NCBI RefSeq assembly: GCF_918797505.1
Contig: NC_092793.1
Location: 1,178,001 to 1,242,000 of the forward strand
Direction of reading: 5' to 3'
DNA: 64,000 nucleotides
Source of the DNA: Bemisia tabaci
Lineage: Eukaryota; Arthropoda; Insecta; Hemiptera; Aleyrodidae
Shown here: piece after piece, positions 12,786 to 24,571 of the stretch
How the letters are laid out: each line of letters starts with the position of its first letter
How positions within the stretch are numbered: position 1 is the stretch's first letter
Translations under genes and position numbers: made by a program
The notes under the pieces: generated by a model
Database searches by the model: none
Told to the model about the DNA's origin: nothing
The model's input: only the letters and a program-made list of their open reading frames with translations

Positions 12786-13737
12786 TACAGGGTGGCCCAG
12801 ACCTACCGTACCAGGCCTTTTTCCGGTAAATTTGGGTCATGCGAAGTCCAAGATCGCAGGGATGAATAGGGAATTGACCCCAAGGAATCCGAATTTCATG
12901 ATCCCAGAGCCCCCCTGGCGTCCCTTGGGAGGTAAAAGGGGGGTTCCTACTTCAAAAGTCAGGGTTAATGTCAAAATTTTGAAATTATTTCATCGGAATC
13001 AGAACGTACGGAAAATTTTAGCTTGAATCGACACCAAGAAATCCAAAATCGGCCCACCTGAGTCCAAAATACCGACCCCTAGAGGCGGGGGACAGAGCCC
13101 CCTTTCAAAAAAATTCAAGTTCGTTAAATTGACGTGGAGACTCGGAAAAAATGTGTATTCATGGGTAATCGACCCCAAGGAATCCGAATTTGAGGGTCTT
13201 GTTGTCCACAGAGACTTTTCTGATGGGGCACGGGGTGCTCTGAACTTTCAAATTTAACTGGTGTGGAGGTTACCCCTGTGCCCCATCAGAAAAGTCTCTG
13301 TGGACAACGGGACCCTCAAATTCGGATTCCTTGGGGTCGATTAGCCATGAATACACATTTTTTTCCGAGTCTCCACGTCAATTTAACGAACTTGAATTTT
13401 TTTAAAAGGGGGCTCTGTCCCCCGCTTTTAGGGGTCGGTATTTTGGACACGGGTGGGCCGATTGTGGATTTCTTGGTGTCGAATTAAGCTAAAATTTTCC
13501 TTACGTTCTGATTCCGATGAAATAATTTCAAAATTTTGACATTAACCCTGACTTTTGAAGTACGAACCCCCCTTTTACCCCCCCCCCCCCCCCCAAGGGA
13601 CGCCAGGGGGGCTCTGGGACCATGAAATTCGGATTTCTTGGGGTCGATTCCCTGTTCATCCCCGCGATCCTGGACTTTGTATGACCCAAATTGACCAAAA
13701 AAAAGGCCTGGTACGGTAGGTCTGGGCCACCCTGTAT
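12786..13737. mobile_element. Foldback element family A, ~470-bp arms
   Basis: The element is nearly a complete palindrome from CAGGGTGGCCCAGACCTACC to its mirror GGTCTGGGCCACCCTG. The arms include mirrored runs of CCCCAAGGAATCCGAATTT and AAAATTTTGAAATTATTTC. TATA-type sequence abuts both ends. There is no transposase. Relatives occur at 58733-59204 and 61588-62534. Confidence 0.85.
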
Positions 13738-13741
13738 ATAA

Positions 13742-14010
13742 ACAAGGTGGAGAAATAGTGCTGGGTCCACACCATTTCGCGGGCAAAACAAGGCCAAGAA
13801 ATTTCAAAAATTATTCAATTAGAGTCAAAAACTTTTGAGCTCTAATGAGTACCAGTACAAGACTGAGGAGGCGGGGTGATGGTGTGAGTGTTCAGTCACC
13901 TCAGCTCAACGCTAGCTGCCTGGTGTTTGACTCTACTTAAAATTTTTGGAATTTCTTGGATTTTTCTTTCCTGCGAAATGGTGTAGACCCAGCATCATTT
14001 CTCCACCCTA
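13742..14010. mobile_element. MITE family B, copy 2 (269 bp)
   Basis: The left end is AAGGTGGAGAAATAGTGCTG with GGTCCACACCATTTCGCGGG following. The right end mirrors it (AATGGTGTAGACCCAGCATC, CATTTCTCCACCC). The interior has no coding sequence. It is the longer relative of the 12580-12733 copy. Confidence 0.75.
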
Positions 14011-14372
14011 TTATATACAGTTTGGGCCTCTCCTTGGTGTTTTTTCTTGCTCGTATTCAACTACCCTCTAAAACTACCCCTTGTCCTAAAAATTTTAAGT
14101 CCAAGGGGAGGATGATTTTTTTAATTTGTCCCATCTTAGCCGCGGGTACCACAAAACACTAGTCTCGTTCTGACCTTCAAAATAACCTGCAGTCATCTAT
14201 CCTCTAACACTCCCCCTTCTCCTGAAAATTTTAGGTCCAAGAGGGAGATGTTTTTTGACTCTGAGAGTTCACAAGGTACTTATTTTTCACTGAATTGTTC
14301 AGTCGGAATATGCCTATTCTTTACCACTTTGGCTGGAAAGCTTTTTTTTCCTAGGTATAGATGGTGGACAGG

Positions 14373-14678
14373 CATAGAGAAAAAAAAAGGAGGTGTTTGC
14401 ATCTAGAGTATTGTTAACCCTGTAATGTAGTTAAGTACAATATGGCGTCGATATTTTCGCAAAATCCGAAATTCGAAGTATGAAAAACGGACCATAGCGT
14501 CCGATTTTTTTGCGTTGATCAACTCAAAATATAATTAAAACACTTCATATGGAATTTCATTTTTCCATAAACGACACCATTTTCAAGGAAATTGATGATA
14601 AAAACCGTCCTCACCGACCTCCGTCATCAAAAAAATCCAAAATGCCTAAAATGCGAACACCTCCTTTTTTTTCTCTAT
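14373..14678. mobile_element. MITE with 10-bp target-site duplication
   Basis: The ends are inverted (CATAGAGAAAAAAAAGGAGG and its mirror CCTCCTTTTTTTTCTCTAT), followed by TGTT-GCAT. The direct repeat GGTGGACAGG flanks both sides at 14363-14372 and 14679-14688. A 9-10 bp duplication is typical of Mutator-like elements, so that assignment is suggested. It is 306 bp long with no open frame of note. Confidence 0.82.
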
Positions 14679-14689
14679 GGTGGACAGGT

Positions 14690-16890
14690 GGTCTAGATCA
14701 CTCGGTATAAATAAACTTATAATAGACCCTTGGTCTCCTAACTTTGACTATTTTTGGCATTCAAAACAGCACTCCCAGGGTATTTGCTGATATAGCTGCA
14801 TTCGGGTGCATCACACTGTGATTGTGAATACCTGTCACAGACAGAAAATTTTGGAAAACTTCATAAATTGCAAAACAGTAACTACCATTTGCAGTTTTAA
14901 CATAATGAATCAACCTGTTCTACATGAGCACACAAAAAATGGAGGTAGCAGAGAGTTCCTACCGCACACAAAACATTTTTCTTGGCTTCCAAAATATTTT
15001 ATTAAGACCATCAAAATTATTGAGGAACTGGATTATTCCTATTTCTGCTATCCACTAAAACCATCGAAATTTCATGTGAGAACATACAAATATTAATAAA
15101 GTGTATCTCTTACATTACGCTCGGAAATTCTTCATAGTGTCTATGATAAACTTATCTGAAAATCTTTGCAGAATAGAATCCCTTTCGCAGTTTTATTATA
15201 GCTACAAATTTCACTCCACTAGCTTGCGTGCGACATTGAATTATGGAATATCAATTTTAAATTGAGTTGAGTTAAAAATAAGTGAAATATTTCCTAACAG
15301 AAAAAGAAAACTCGTGATTTCTCAGTAACCCCTGTTGTATAACGGCAAAAACTGTTGGACAGCAATAGAGCAAATTAAGATAAACATTCACACAATGAGT
15401 GCTTAAAAATCGGTAATGAAAAACAATCCCTATGGTAAATTTTTGCAATGTTGTCACTTACGAAAGTATCCTGTACAAATAACAATTGAAATTAAGAAAT
15501 AGAAAAAAGGGGGGAGGAACAATAAATTAAGAATTTAAAACATAATCAGCATAGAGAAAATACTAGACTGCGCAATAACTGGTTGCAGGTACAGAGAAAT
15601 ATGTACTTACCAGGTTCACCATGTGAGCCCACTAAAATATGTTATCAAAGCATCCAATGATGGATCTCAGTGAATTGCTAACTATCAATCATGACGACTG
15701 ATCAATCTCCTCAGTAACAATATAGGAAGCTGATTTCAACAAGACCATATTCATTATTTTGACATTGACTATCAAGTATAGGCAAACGCAGAATCCTCGA
15801 CTGATTTAGCCATCACCACACGCCTCATACTATCTAGAAAATCTTACACTGTTCTTTCTCTCACTTTGCATCTTTGAGCCAACGAACTTCGATGAAAAAT
15901 GCCGACAGTTAATGGGCTACCGCCCATTTTTTTCTTTCATCATTTCGACAAATTAATTATTGAACAAGCTAGGATTTGGTTAAGATCATCTCTTCATCTT
16001 CCTCCATTGGTTCCACTGATGTTTCTCGCGATGCATGTCTGCTTCTGAAAAAAAGAAATGACATTGCTACTTAGATAAAATAATTATGAACCACAGAAAA
16101 AAAATTGTATAAGGGAACTCAAGGTGATAAAACTTTCAACAGTCATTATACAGTTTTTTGTGAAGGTATCTATTGAACTGTTCATTCAAAGTGGTCGCTT
16201 AGTGTAAAAATGCACCATAACAAGCGGTTTCCAATTATCAAGAACGGTTTTTAAAATCGTACAATTCGAGCTTGAAGATTCCGTTACATTCCTGGAACAT
16301 ACTATCAGACCTTTGTACCGTAATTGCAAGTATCCGGGTTCCATGCGATCTGTGGATATGAAAAAAAACCATCTGGATTGTTTACTGTTTCCCTCTAGAT
16401 TTGTTCATAATTACCGTATAATTAAACCAACCAAATACAGGGATTACAGTTCAGTGCTTGGCCGCCAATGGCTATCTGTTTCCAGGATATTTAACTTTCT
16501 CTCATTGTAGAGTAAGGAGCAAAAAAGGGTGGTTTTGCAGGCAATCATAATTATTTATCTGTGCTTACTTGAACCTACTTAATCTACAATCTTGTGGTGC
16601 ACTCTCTACCTACATCATTTGGTGATATTTTGGTAACGATCTATCGAGGATACGTAACATGTGAGTTGCAAAATAGCACCTCTTCTCAATTCTAAAACCT
16701 CAGTCCAAGTTTACAAGGGAATTCATAATTTTCCGAAGCTCATCATCATTTTTCTGGCGCATACATAAAACCTAAACTGAGTTCGGAAACATTAGTGCAC
16801 AATCTGATAGTGAATTTCGAAAAAAATAATAAAATGATAGCTTTAGGCAATACACCCAGAAAGCCTTTTCCTTATTGTCATTATAGGTAT
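14690..16890. other. AT-rich DNA, nothing recognised
   Basis: Short open frames here lack family signatures and splice support. No inverted or tandem repeat of note was seen by eye. Confidence 0.4.
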
Positions 16891-16893
16891 AAA

Positions 16894-17125
16894 TACACGG
16901 TGTCCCAGAGCACCCATGCCGGGCCTTTTTCTCGGTTGATTTGTGTCGAACGAAGTAGGGGACCGCGGGGTTGAATGGGGAATCGTCCCCAAGGAATTTG
17001 AATTTAGTAGTCTCGAACCCCCCTCTCACAGCTCCCCTTGGGATGTAAAGGGGGGTCGCCATCCTAAAAGTCGGAGTTTTCGATGGAATTTTGATTCAAT
17101 TTCATTATAATTGAAAAGCGCGAAA
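16894..17125. mobile_element. Single arm of foldback family C
   Basis: It starts ACACGGTGTCCCAGAGCACC and runs through CGACCGCGGGGTTGAAT-like and CCCCAAGGAATTTGAATTT blocks, then TTTCATTATAATTGAAAAGC. It matches the left arm of the intact relative at 22753-23973. The opposite arm is missing or displaced; related inner modules resume at 18893. Confidence 0.7.
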
Positions 17126-17529
17126 AAGGGTATCCCGGGATAAGCATGTCAAAATGCCCTTGTGAATGAATTTTTATTTTAACCATTTTAAGTCATCAAG
17201 GGTGTCCTAAAACTTAGGTTTTGGGGGATTTTAGCCCCCCAACCCCCTCCGCCCCCCCTCAGACCCCCAAAAACTGCTTTTTTGGGCAATTTTTGACTAT
17301 GCTAACGTCATTTCCTCATAACTTTCGTAATTTTCGATAGAATTGAACCAAAATTTGTCAGAATCTCCATCAATTAGCTTAATTTTTGTAGAAAAAAATT
17401 CATAATCATCGGATAATATTTTAGCCTCCAAAAAAATTCGTAAAATTTTTGAAAAAATCATGTTTTCCCTTTTTTCGCGGCTAGGTGGCGTAGGGAAACA
17501 TGCACACAAACAAAAATTGTCTCTTTTCT

Positions 17530-18360
17530 TAATTTATACATCCAATAAGATACAGTAAAAATTTCGTGTTGATCGGAGTGGTGCGCCATACTTAAAAACG
17601 CAATTTTCTAACCTCAAAACGGCCTAAATGCCACCATTAGCCTCCTTTGATGACTAGGCGTGGAGAAATGTAGAGAGAAATATCCGGTTTTATCGTCTCA
17701 CCTCTTAAGTGATCCACTTATGTACCTTGAGTCAAAATTTCGAGTCGATCAGAGTGGTGCGCAACACCGAAGCACGCAATTTTCTAACCTCAAAACGCCC
17801 AAATTGCTCATTTCGGCACCCATTATCACTCCGTGTGAAAAAGTAAGAAGAGGTACATCCGATATTATTGTCCTACCTCATAAATTAGACACTTAAGTGC
17901 ATCTAATCAAAATTTCGTGTCGATCAGAGTGGTGCGCAACACCCAAGCACGCAATTTTCTAACCTCAAAACGCCCAAATTGCTCATTTCGGCACCCATTT
18001 TCACTCCGTGTGAAAAAATAAGAAGAGATACATCCCATATTATTGTCCTACCTCATAAACTAGGCACTTAAGTGCATTCAGTCAAAATTTCGTGTCGATC
18101 AGAGTGGTGCGCAACACCTAAGCATGCAATTTTCTAACCTCAAAACGGCCAAAATGCCTATTTCTGCACCCTTTATTACTCCGTGTAAAAAAAAGAGAGG
18201 TGGGTACATTCGATTTTATAGTCCTACCTCATGAATTAGACACTTGAGTACCTCGAGTCAAAATTTCGTGTTGATCAGAGTGATGCGCAACACCCGAACA
18301 CGCCGCTTTCTAACCTGCAACCTCCCAAAATTCCCATTTTGGCATTCATTATCACTGTAT
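17530..18360. repeat. ~175-bp tandem repeat, ~4.7 units
   Basis: The phrase GATCAGAGTGGTGCGCAACA recurs with the same surroundings. Anchor positions are about 17571, 17747, 17922, 18097 and 18273, giving spacings of 175-176 bp. Units contain AATTTTCTAACCTCAAAACG and ATTATTGTCCTACCTCATAA. The inner units are most alike and the outer ones more diverged, a satellite-like pattern. Confidence 0.88.
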
Positions 18361-18892
18361 GTCAGCCAAGATCCCGCTTGAAAATTGCATGATGCACTTT
18401 TCAAAGTTTATTTTGGCACCCTGCCGCGTAGCAGGCCCGGGCACTCAGGGAAACCTCTAAACTCCTAGGATATATATGACTTTAGGGAGGCTCGCTCATC
18501 CCCCACGAAGAAGCGTTCCCTCGTCCAAACTTCCATAATACGTAGCGGTGCAATGAGTGCTGGCAAATTCAAGTTAATAAATTAACAAGAGGTTAAAAAG
18601 AATCATAAAGTCAAAGGAAAACACTTTTTCAGTAAAGAAACTTTGTTATGAGTGAAAGAAACGGGTTTTTTTTTTAAATATAATTAACATTTACAATTGT
18701 AGAGGTGACAAAATTATTACTTAAGGTAAGACATGATATACAAATCGGAATATAAACAAAAATCAGTCGTAAGAAGTAAATACGAGTGATCAATGGTTTT
18801 AAGTTGCTCCATTTTGCTAGTGTTAATCGCAATTTTGCGTTTTCATTTACAGGATAGATTTTTTTTAAGAAGCACGAGATAAATTTGTTTCA

Positions 18893-20345
18893 CGTGAAAT
18901 CGACCCCTGAAAATCCAAATTCGGACCACTTTACGCCCCAAAATTGATCCATTAAAGAGGGGGACAGCGGCCCCCTCCATAGATTTCCTTTGGTCAAAAA
19001 TTAACGCAGATTCTCCGGATAAAGATGGTTTACCACGTAATCGATCCCAAGGAGTCCGATTTTTATGGTCCTGAGGCCCCCCTAGCCTCCCTTGGGGGTT
19101 AAAATGGGGGCACGATTCCCCCCGACCTTTGAAATTTTGCCCTCTCCATTTACCCCCCAAGGGAGACTAAGGAGGCTTCGAGACCATACAAATCGGATTC
19201 CTCGGGGTCGATTACATGGTAAACCATCTTTATCCTTATACTTCAATTTTTGTTCAAAGAGAAATTATGGAGGGGGCCGCCGTCCCCCTCTTAAAGGAAT
19301 CATTTTTGGGCGTAAAAGGGGTCCGATTTCAGATTTTATGGGGTAAATTTCACGTGAAATCTTCCGTGCCACTTAACGCCCAAAAATGATCCTTTTAAGG
19401 GGGGGACGGCGGCCCCCTCCATATTTTCCCTTTGATCAAAAATTGACGTAGATTCTCCAGATAAAGATAGTTTACCATGGAATCGACCCCAAGGAATCCG
19501 ATTTATATGGTCCCGAAGCCTCCTTAGTCTCCCTTGGGGGGTAAATGGAGTGGGCAAAATTTCAAAAGTCGGGGGGAATTGTGCCCCCATTTACCCCCCC
19601 CCCCCCCAGGGCGGATAGAGGGGGCCTCGGTACCATAAAAATCGGATTCCTTGGGATCCATTACATGAAAAACCATCTTTATCCGGAGAATCTACGTCAA
19701 TTTTTTATCATAAGCAAATTATGGTGGGGGCCGCCGTCCCCCTCTTTAAGGGCTCATTTTTAGGCGTAAAGTGGTCTGATTTTGGATTTTCAGGGGCGGA
19801 TTTCACGTGAAATTTTCCGTACTTTTCAATCCTAATGCAATCGAATCAAACTTCGATCGATAACCCCGGCCGGGGTTAAATAGGGAACCGACCTAAAGGA
19901 ATTCCGAGTTTCATGGTCTCGAACCCCCCCTCCTAGCCCCCCTCGGGGGGTAAAGGGGGGGGGGGTTCCGATCCTGAAAAACGCGGTTCTCCATAGAATT
20001 TCGATTCGATTTCATTAGAATTGAACAGTACGGAAAATTTCACGTGAAATCGACCCCTAAACATCCGAAATCGGGCCACTTCACGCCCAAAAATGATCCA
20101 TTAAAGAGGGGGACAGCGGCCTCCTCCATAATTTCCTTTAGGTCAAAAATTGCCTTAGATTCTCCGGATAAAGATAGTTTTCCATGTAATGGATCCCAAG
20201 GAATCCGATTTTTATGGTCCCGAGGCCCCCCTAGCCGTCCTGTGGGGAGAAAGGGGGGTAAAATGGGGGCACAATTCCCCCCGACTTTTGAAATTTTGCC
20301 TACTTCATTTACCCCCCACATTCGTTTAGATTCCGTCGATTCCAC
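18893..20345. repeat. Array of alternately inverted foldback family C modules
   Basis: CACGTGAAAT-type boundaries at about 18892, 19351, 19805 and 20040 separate modules in opposite orientation. Each contains GGGGGACAGCGG / CCGCTGTCCCCC-type G/C blocks, CTCCGGATAAAGAT and CCAAGGAATCCGATTT. Two modules of about 470 bp are nearly palindromic, and 19812-20045 holds outer-arm sequence. These are internal parts of the element seen intact at 22753-23973, with no tandem head-to-tail order. Confidence 0.75.
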
Positions 20346-20838
20346 AATCGTGGTAAAATAAAAACAAAATTTTTGTGTCCATCAAAAACTGCTAAAACCG
20401 CGTAAATGCCACTTAAAGCCAAGTAAACCCATTAGAAATCTCTATTTAAGAGAAACATTTAAAAAAAGTTCATTGAAATCGGTTGAGATGCAGCGGAAAT
20501 ATGAATTTTTAAAGGTTTAATTTCCACTTAAAAAATGGCAACGTCGCAACCCGGCGCTTCTGAGCAAAACGGCGATCGGTTTTGGGCGTCTTAGAAGATA
20601 CTGTATCGCCTCAAGTGCTCAAAATTCGAGCATGCCTTGAGGCATTTTCGGCCGTTTCTTCACACACCTCTTTGACCAAAACAATTTGCACAGAAAACCA
20701 GTATTTCCAGTTCAATGGTAAAATATACGAACAAGAAGACGGTCTAACTATGGGCAACCCACTGTCCCTCTTTCTCCTACAACTTTAAATGAGTGACATG
20801 GAGCAAAAAATAAAAAACGAATTTAGTTTGCTAATTAA

Positions 20839-20841
<3 letters not shown>

Positions 20842-20884
<43 letters not shown>
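20842..20884. repeat. Poly-T tract (~43 bp)
   Basis: This long homopolymer sits just before the RLVDDF block of the Penelope-like reverse transcriptase and disrupts its frame. Confidence 0.85.
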
Positions 20885-20886
<2 letters not shown>

Positions 20887-21427
20887 TGGAGGAGGTTAGT
20901 AGATGATTTTTCAGTATTTTGTAGAAAAGAAATTTAGGCGACGCCCTGAAGTTTTTAAACTTACAAGACAAATCTGTAAATTTTACTTGTGAGATAGAAG
21001 AGAATAACGAACTCTTCTTTTTTTATACAATGGTGCAAAGGCATGGTGACACTTTAAACTTCGAAATTATTAGAAAAGAGACACATGCTGAAGTGTACAT
21101 TAGTAATCTATATTATACAGCTACAAGCAAAATCTTGGAAGCACTATCTCTGACGAACTGCCGGACCGATAAGGACGATCTTCACATGTATGTCATCTGT
21201 AGTAGATGTAGATGTGCAAAAAATTATGAAACTCCGAACTTTTAATGTTGTAGAGCTTTTAAAGCTCATGTCACTTAAGTCCAATGTTAATAGCAAGAGA
21301 GATATGTCGTTTCCGCTAGAAACGTTACGGTGTGGGATTCTACCTGAGTGACTCAAATAAACAATAAAACAATGGAAAAGCTCGTGAAGGGCTCCTAATT
21401 CGAAGAGTTGAGGAACGGTGCATCGCT

Positions 21428-21460
21428 CAGGGTTCAAGGTTCAAGGTTCAAGGTCCAAGG
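21428..21460. repeat. GGTTCAA short tandem repeat
   Basis: The 7-bp word GGTTCAA is repeated about four times, with a GGTCCAA variant, immediately left of the hairpin element. Confidence 0.75.
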
Positions 21461-21462
21461 TA

Positions 21463-21700
21463 TACACGGAAAAAAAAGAATTGCTGATTCAGCGATTCAA
21501 TTGCTAAAAACAGTGAGTGCAATGTTTCAACGCAGATTTTACAACAAAAAAATGCTACTTTAACCACCCCCGTGGTTAAATTAGTTTAAAATGTGGTTAA
21601 AGTAGCATTTTTTTGTTGTAAAATCTGCGTTGAAACATTGCACTCACTGTTTTTAGCATTAGATTGCTGAATCAGCAATTCTTTTTTTTTCCGAGTAAGG
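21463..21700. mobile_element. Hairpin MITE (~238 bp)
   Basis: The arms of about 105 bp are almost exact mirrors: ACGGAAAAAAAAGAATTGCT against AGCAATTCTTTTTTTTTCCG, and AAATGCTACTTTAACCAC against GTGGTTAAAGTAGCATTT. The loop is short. It inserted into the Penelope-like element. Confidence 0.85.
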
Positions 21701-22079
21701 TTTAACTCAATTTTTCCTGCATTCTTCCGGCTTCGATTTGTGGCATTGGTCAATTAACTTGATTGCTGAATTTCTATTAATATTTACAGCAGATAAACAG
21801 CAGATACTAAGTGAGAAGGCAGGCGCTGCGTCGCGTCGGGACAGACCAAATATTATTAACTCTAAACGGTCGAAATCAGATTTTTTTTTTTTTTTTCAAA
21901 TTAAGTATTTAAAAATAACATAATAAATGGAAATTTCTCCAGTAAGTGGACTGTGAAATTATGTGCATCCAGCTATTCCTCATCATTTACAAATTTGAGT
22001 GTTACGTCAAAAATTTTGAAATCGATGCAGCTCGAACACAGAATGGTGTATTAAAATGGAAGAAAATTTTTGCCTATAC

Positions 22080-22186
22080 ATATGCATATGGGGCCCGCAA
22101 AGCGGGCCTGAGGGCGCGAGGCGCAGGCGCCCTCCCGAGGGTTGGGCCGCGTAGCGGTCAGGGGGCAGGGCCCCTTAGTAATTCTT
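22080..22186 (+). mobile_element. GC-rich hairpin cluster, possible Helitron-type end
   Basis: An AT-rich neighbourhood gives way to about 100 bp of GC-rich mini-hairpins: GCCCGCAAAGCGGGC, GGGCGC-GGCGCAGGCGCCC, GGCCGCGTAGCGGTC and GGGGCAGGGCCCC. They end in TTAGT. The style resembles the 54.5-kb cluster, which has a clearer Helitron 3' signature. The exact boundary is unknown. Confidence 0.45.
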
Positions 22187-22752
22187 ACAATTCTCAAGCT
22201 AAAAAAAAAAGCACTTTCAACAGCTTACTCAACTGTGTGCTTCATTGTCACTTGAAAATCACAAACAAGAAGAATAGAGAATTTTAGAAAACGCAGAAAA
22301 ACATGACATTCAAAAGGGAGCTATAAAGAGTTTAATTCGCAAAAGCAGATTTCAAAAGGAGAAACATGGAAATGACTACCCTTGGTAATAGAAGTGAAGG
22401 AGGGGGTACCTATGAAAAAATCAAATATCATCCAATTCATTTTCCAAAATTTCAAAAGAGTTTAGAAAATATCATCTGAAAGTAGTTCCAGTCAACAAAC
22501 ACAATTTGAAGTCGTCTTGCCATGGCAGCCTCAAGGACAGTGTTGAAGAAGGAGATAGGGCTGGCATTTACAGTTTACAATGCAAAGACAGTAACAAGCA
22601 TTACATAGATCAGACAAGAGGAAAAGTGAAAATGAGGATTAGTGAATACCAAAGAAGTATCAGAAACAGGGAAATTGATTAATCAGCAGTAGCAATGCAC
22701 ACTTTTGAAACAGGGCATCGGTTTGAGGAAAAAGGAAAACTGCTAATCAGAT

Positions 22753-23973
22753 ATACAGGGTGTCCCAGAGCGCCCGTATCAGGCCTTTTTCTCGGTTGAT
22801 TTAGGTCGGACGAAGTCAACGACCGCGGGGTTGAATCGGGAATCGACCCGAAGAAATCTGAATTTCATGGTCTGGAAACTCCCCCCCCCCCGTCTCCCTT
22901 GGGGGGTAAAGGGAGGTCACGATCCTAAAAATCGGGGTTTTCGATTGAATTTCGGTTCAATTTCATTAGAATTGAAAAGTGCGGAAAATAACACGTGAAA
23001 TCGACCCTTAAAAATCCAAAATTGGACAACTTACGCACAAAAATGATCCATCAAAGAGGAGGACAGCGGCCCCTCCATAGTTTCCCTTTGGTCAAAAATT
23101 GACACAGATTCCCTGAATGAAGATGGTTAACCCCGTGATCAACCCCAAGGAATCCGCTTTTTATGGTCCCGAAGCCACCTTAGTCTCTCTTAGGGGGTTA
23201 ATGGAGAGGGCAAAGTTACAAAAGTCGGGGGAAATTGTGCCTCCCCCCCCATGTTACCCCTTCCCCCCTGGGAGGCCTCAGGATCATAAAAATCGGATTC
23301 CTTGGGGTCTATTACGTGGTGAACCATCTTTATCCGGAGAATCTGCGTCAATTTTTGACAAAAGGAAAACTATGGGGGGGGGGGGGGAGCGCTGTCACCC
23401 TCTTTAGTGGATCATTTTGGAGCGCAAAGTGGTCCGATTTTGGATTTTTAGGGGTTGATTTCACGTGAAATTTTCCGTACTTTTCAATTCTAATGAAATC
23501 GAATCGAAATTCGATCGAATCGGCGTCAATTTTTGACCAAAGGGAAACTATGAAGGGGGCCGCTGTCCCCCTCTTCAAGAACTCGTTTTTAGGCGTGAGT
23601 GGTCCAGTTTTGAATTTTTAGGGGTCGATTTCACACTTTATCATCTTTTTAACTAAAGAATTTATTAATTTTTATTCTTATAATAAAATAAAAGTTAGAG
23701 TATTTTTATTTATTTCTTTATTTTTGTTTATTTTATTTATCAATGTTTTGGGGCTGATTCCTTATGTTTTCTTTATGTTCTTTATGTTTCCTTTGACTTT
23801 CAGGATCGTGACCCCCCTTTACCCCCCAAGGGAGACGGGGGGTCGGTTCCGAGACCATGAAATTCGGATTCTTTGGGGTCGATTCCCAATTCAACCCCGC
23901 GGTCGCCGACTTTGTCCGACCTAAATCAACAGAGAAAAAGGCCTAATAAGGGTGCTCTGGGACACCCTGTATA
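22753..23973. mobile_element. Intact foldback element family C (~1.2 kb)
   Basis: The terminal ACAGGGTGTCCCAGAGCGCC is mirrored by GCTCTGGGACACCCTGT, followed by mirrored GGCCTTTTTCTC and GATTTAGGTCGGAC blocks. Internal modules carry CACGTGAAAT boundaries. The flanking Penelope-like coding sequence is split at GATATA and resumes at AGAAGGCAACTAGA, so the ends are well defined and the target is TA-rich. Confidence 0.85.
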
Positions 23974-24120
23974 GAAGGCAACTAGATATCTCAGATGCTA
24001 TGCAAATGTACAAGAATAGAGAAAAGTTGGTAAATTTGGATTTGGAATGGTTTGCAAAACTGTCTGCTCAAAGTGATAGATGGCAGCCCATATAAAAAAA
24101 ATTAAAATGAAGGAGATTAG

Positions 24121-24571
24121 GAATCTAGGGGCAAAGTGAATACTCGCATCCCCCCTCTTATGGCAGAGAACAATAGAATCTCCCAGCCAGCCGATAAGCG
24201 TCTTGGATTGTGGACAAGTTGCAACGTAGCGCAAAATAGACTAGTCTCAGTGCACAGAACATGATGGGAGAATATAAATCTTGTGCAGTTGAAAGAACAG
24301 AAAGTTTTCTCACCAATCAAGATCTTCACTTAAAGCTCAATTATTTCATCAAGGAAGATTACTATTCAGATGAGAGTTTCAGAACACATACTTTACGACG
24401 CTGTCCATACATTTCATCCATAAAAACTTTTCATTTTTACCCTCACAAAGGGAACTTGCGCGTAGAAAAACGGGATTTCCTCATAAGAGTGCATAGCGAT
24501 TAGAATTCCAGTTACTTGCAACTAGTCCACGGCTATATTGTACGAATACCCACTTTGCTTCTGGATCCCTA
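24121..24571. mobile_element. MITE, copy 2, with ~10-bp target duplication
   Basis: The ends are inverted (GAATCTAGGGGCAAAGTG and, reversed, GGGATCCAGAAGCAAAGTG). The direct repeat AAGGAGATTA lies immediately outside both ends (24110-24119 and 24572-24581) and belongs to the interrupted Penelope-like reading frame. It is homologous to 10613-11195. Confidence 0.82.

Noticed and set aside
17530..18360. Regularly spaced repeats considered as a CRISPR array
   Set aside because: The whole 175-bp unit is repeated with no short repeat / unique spacer structure, and the context is eukaryotic.
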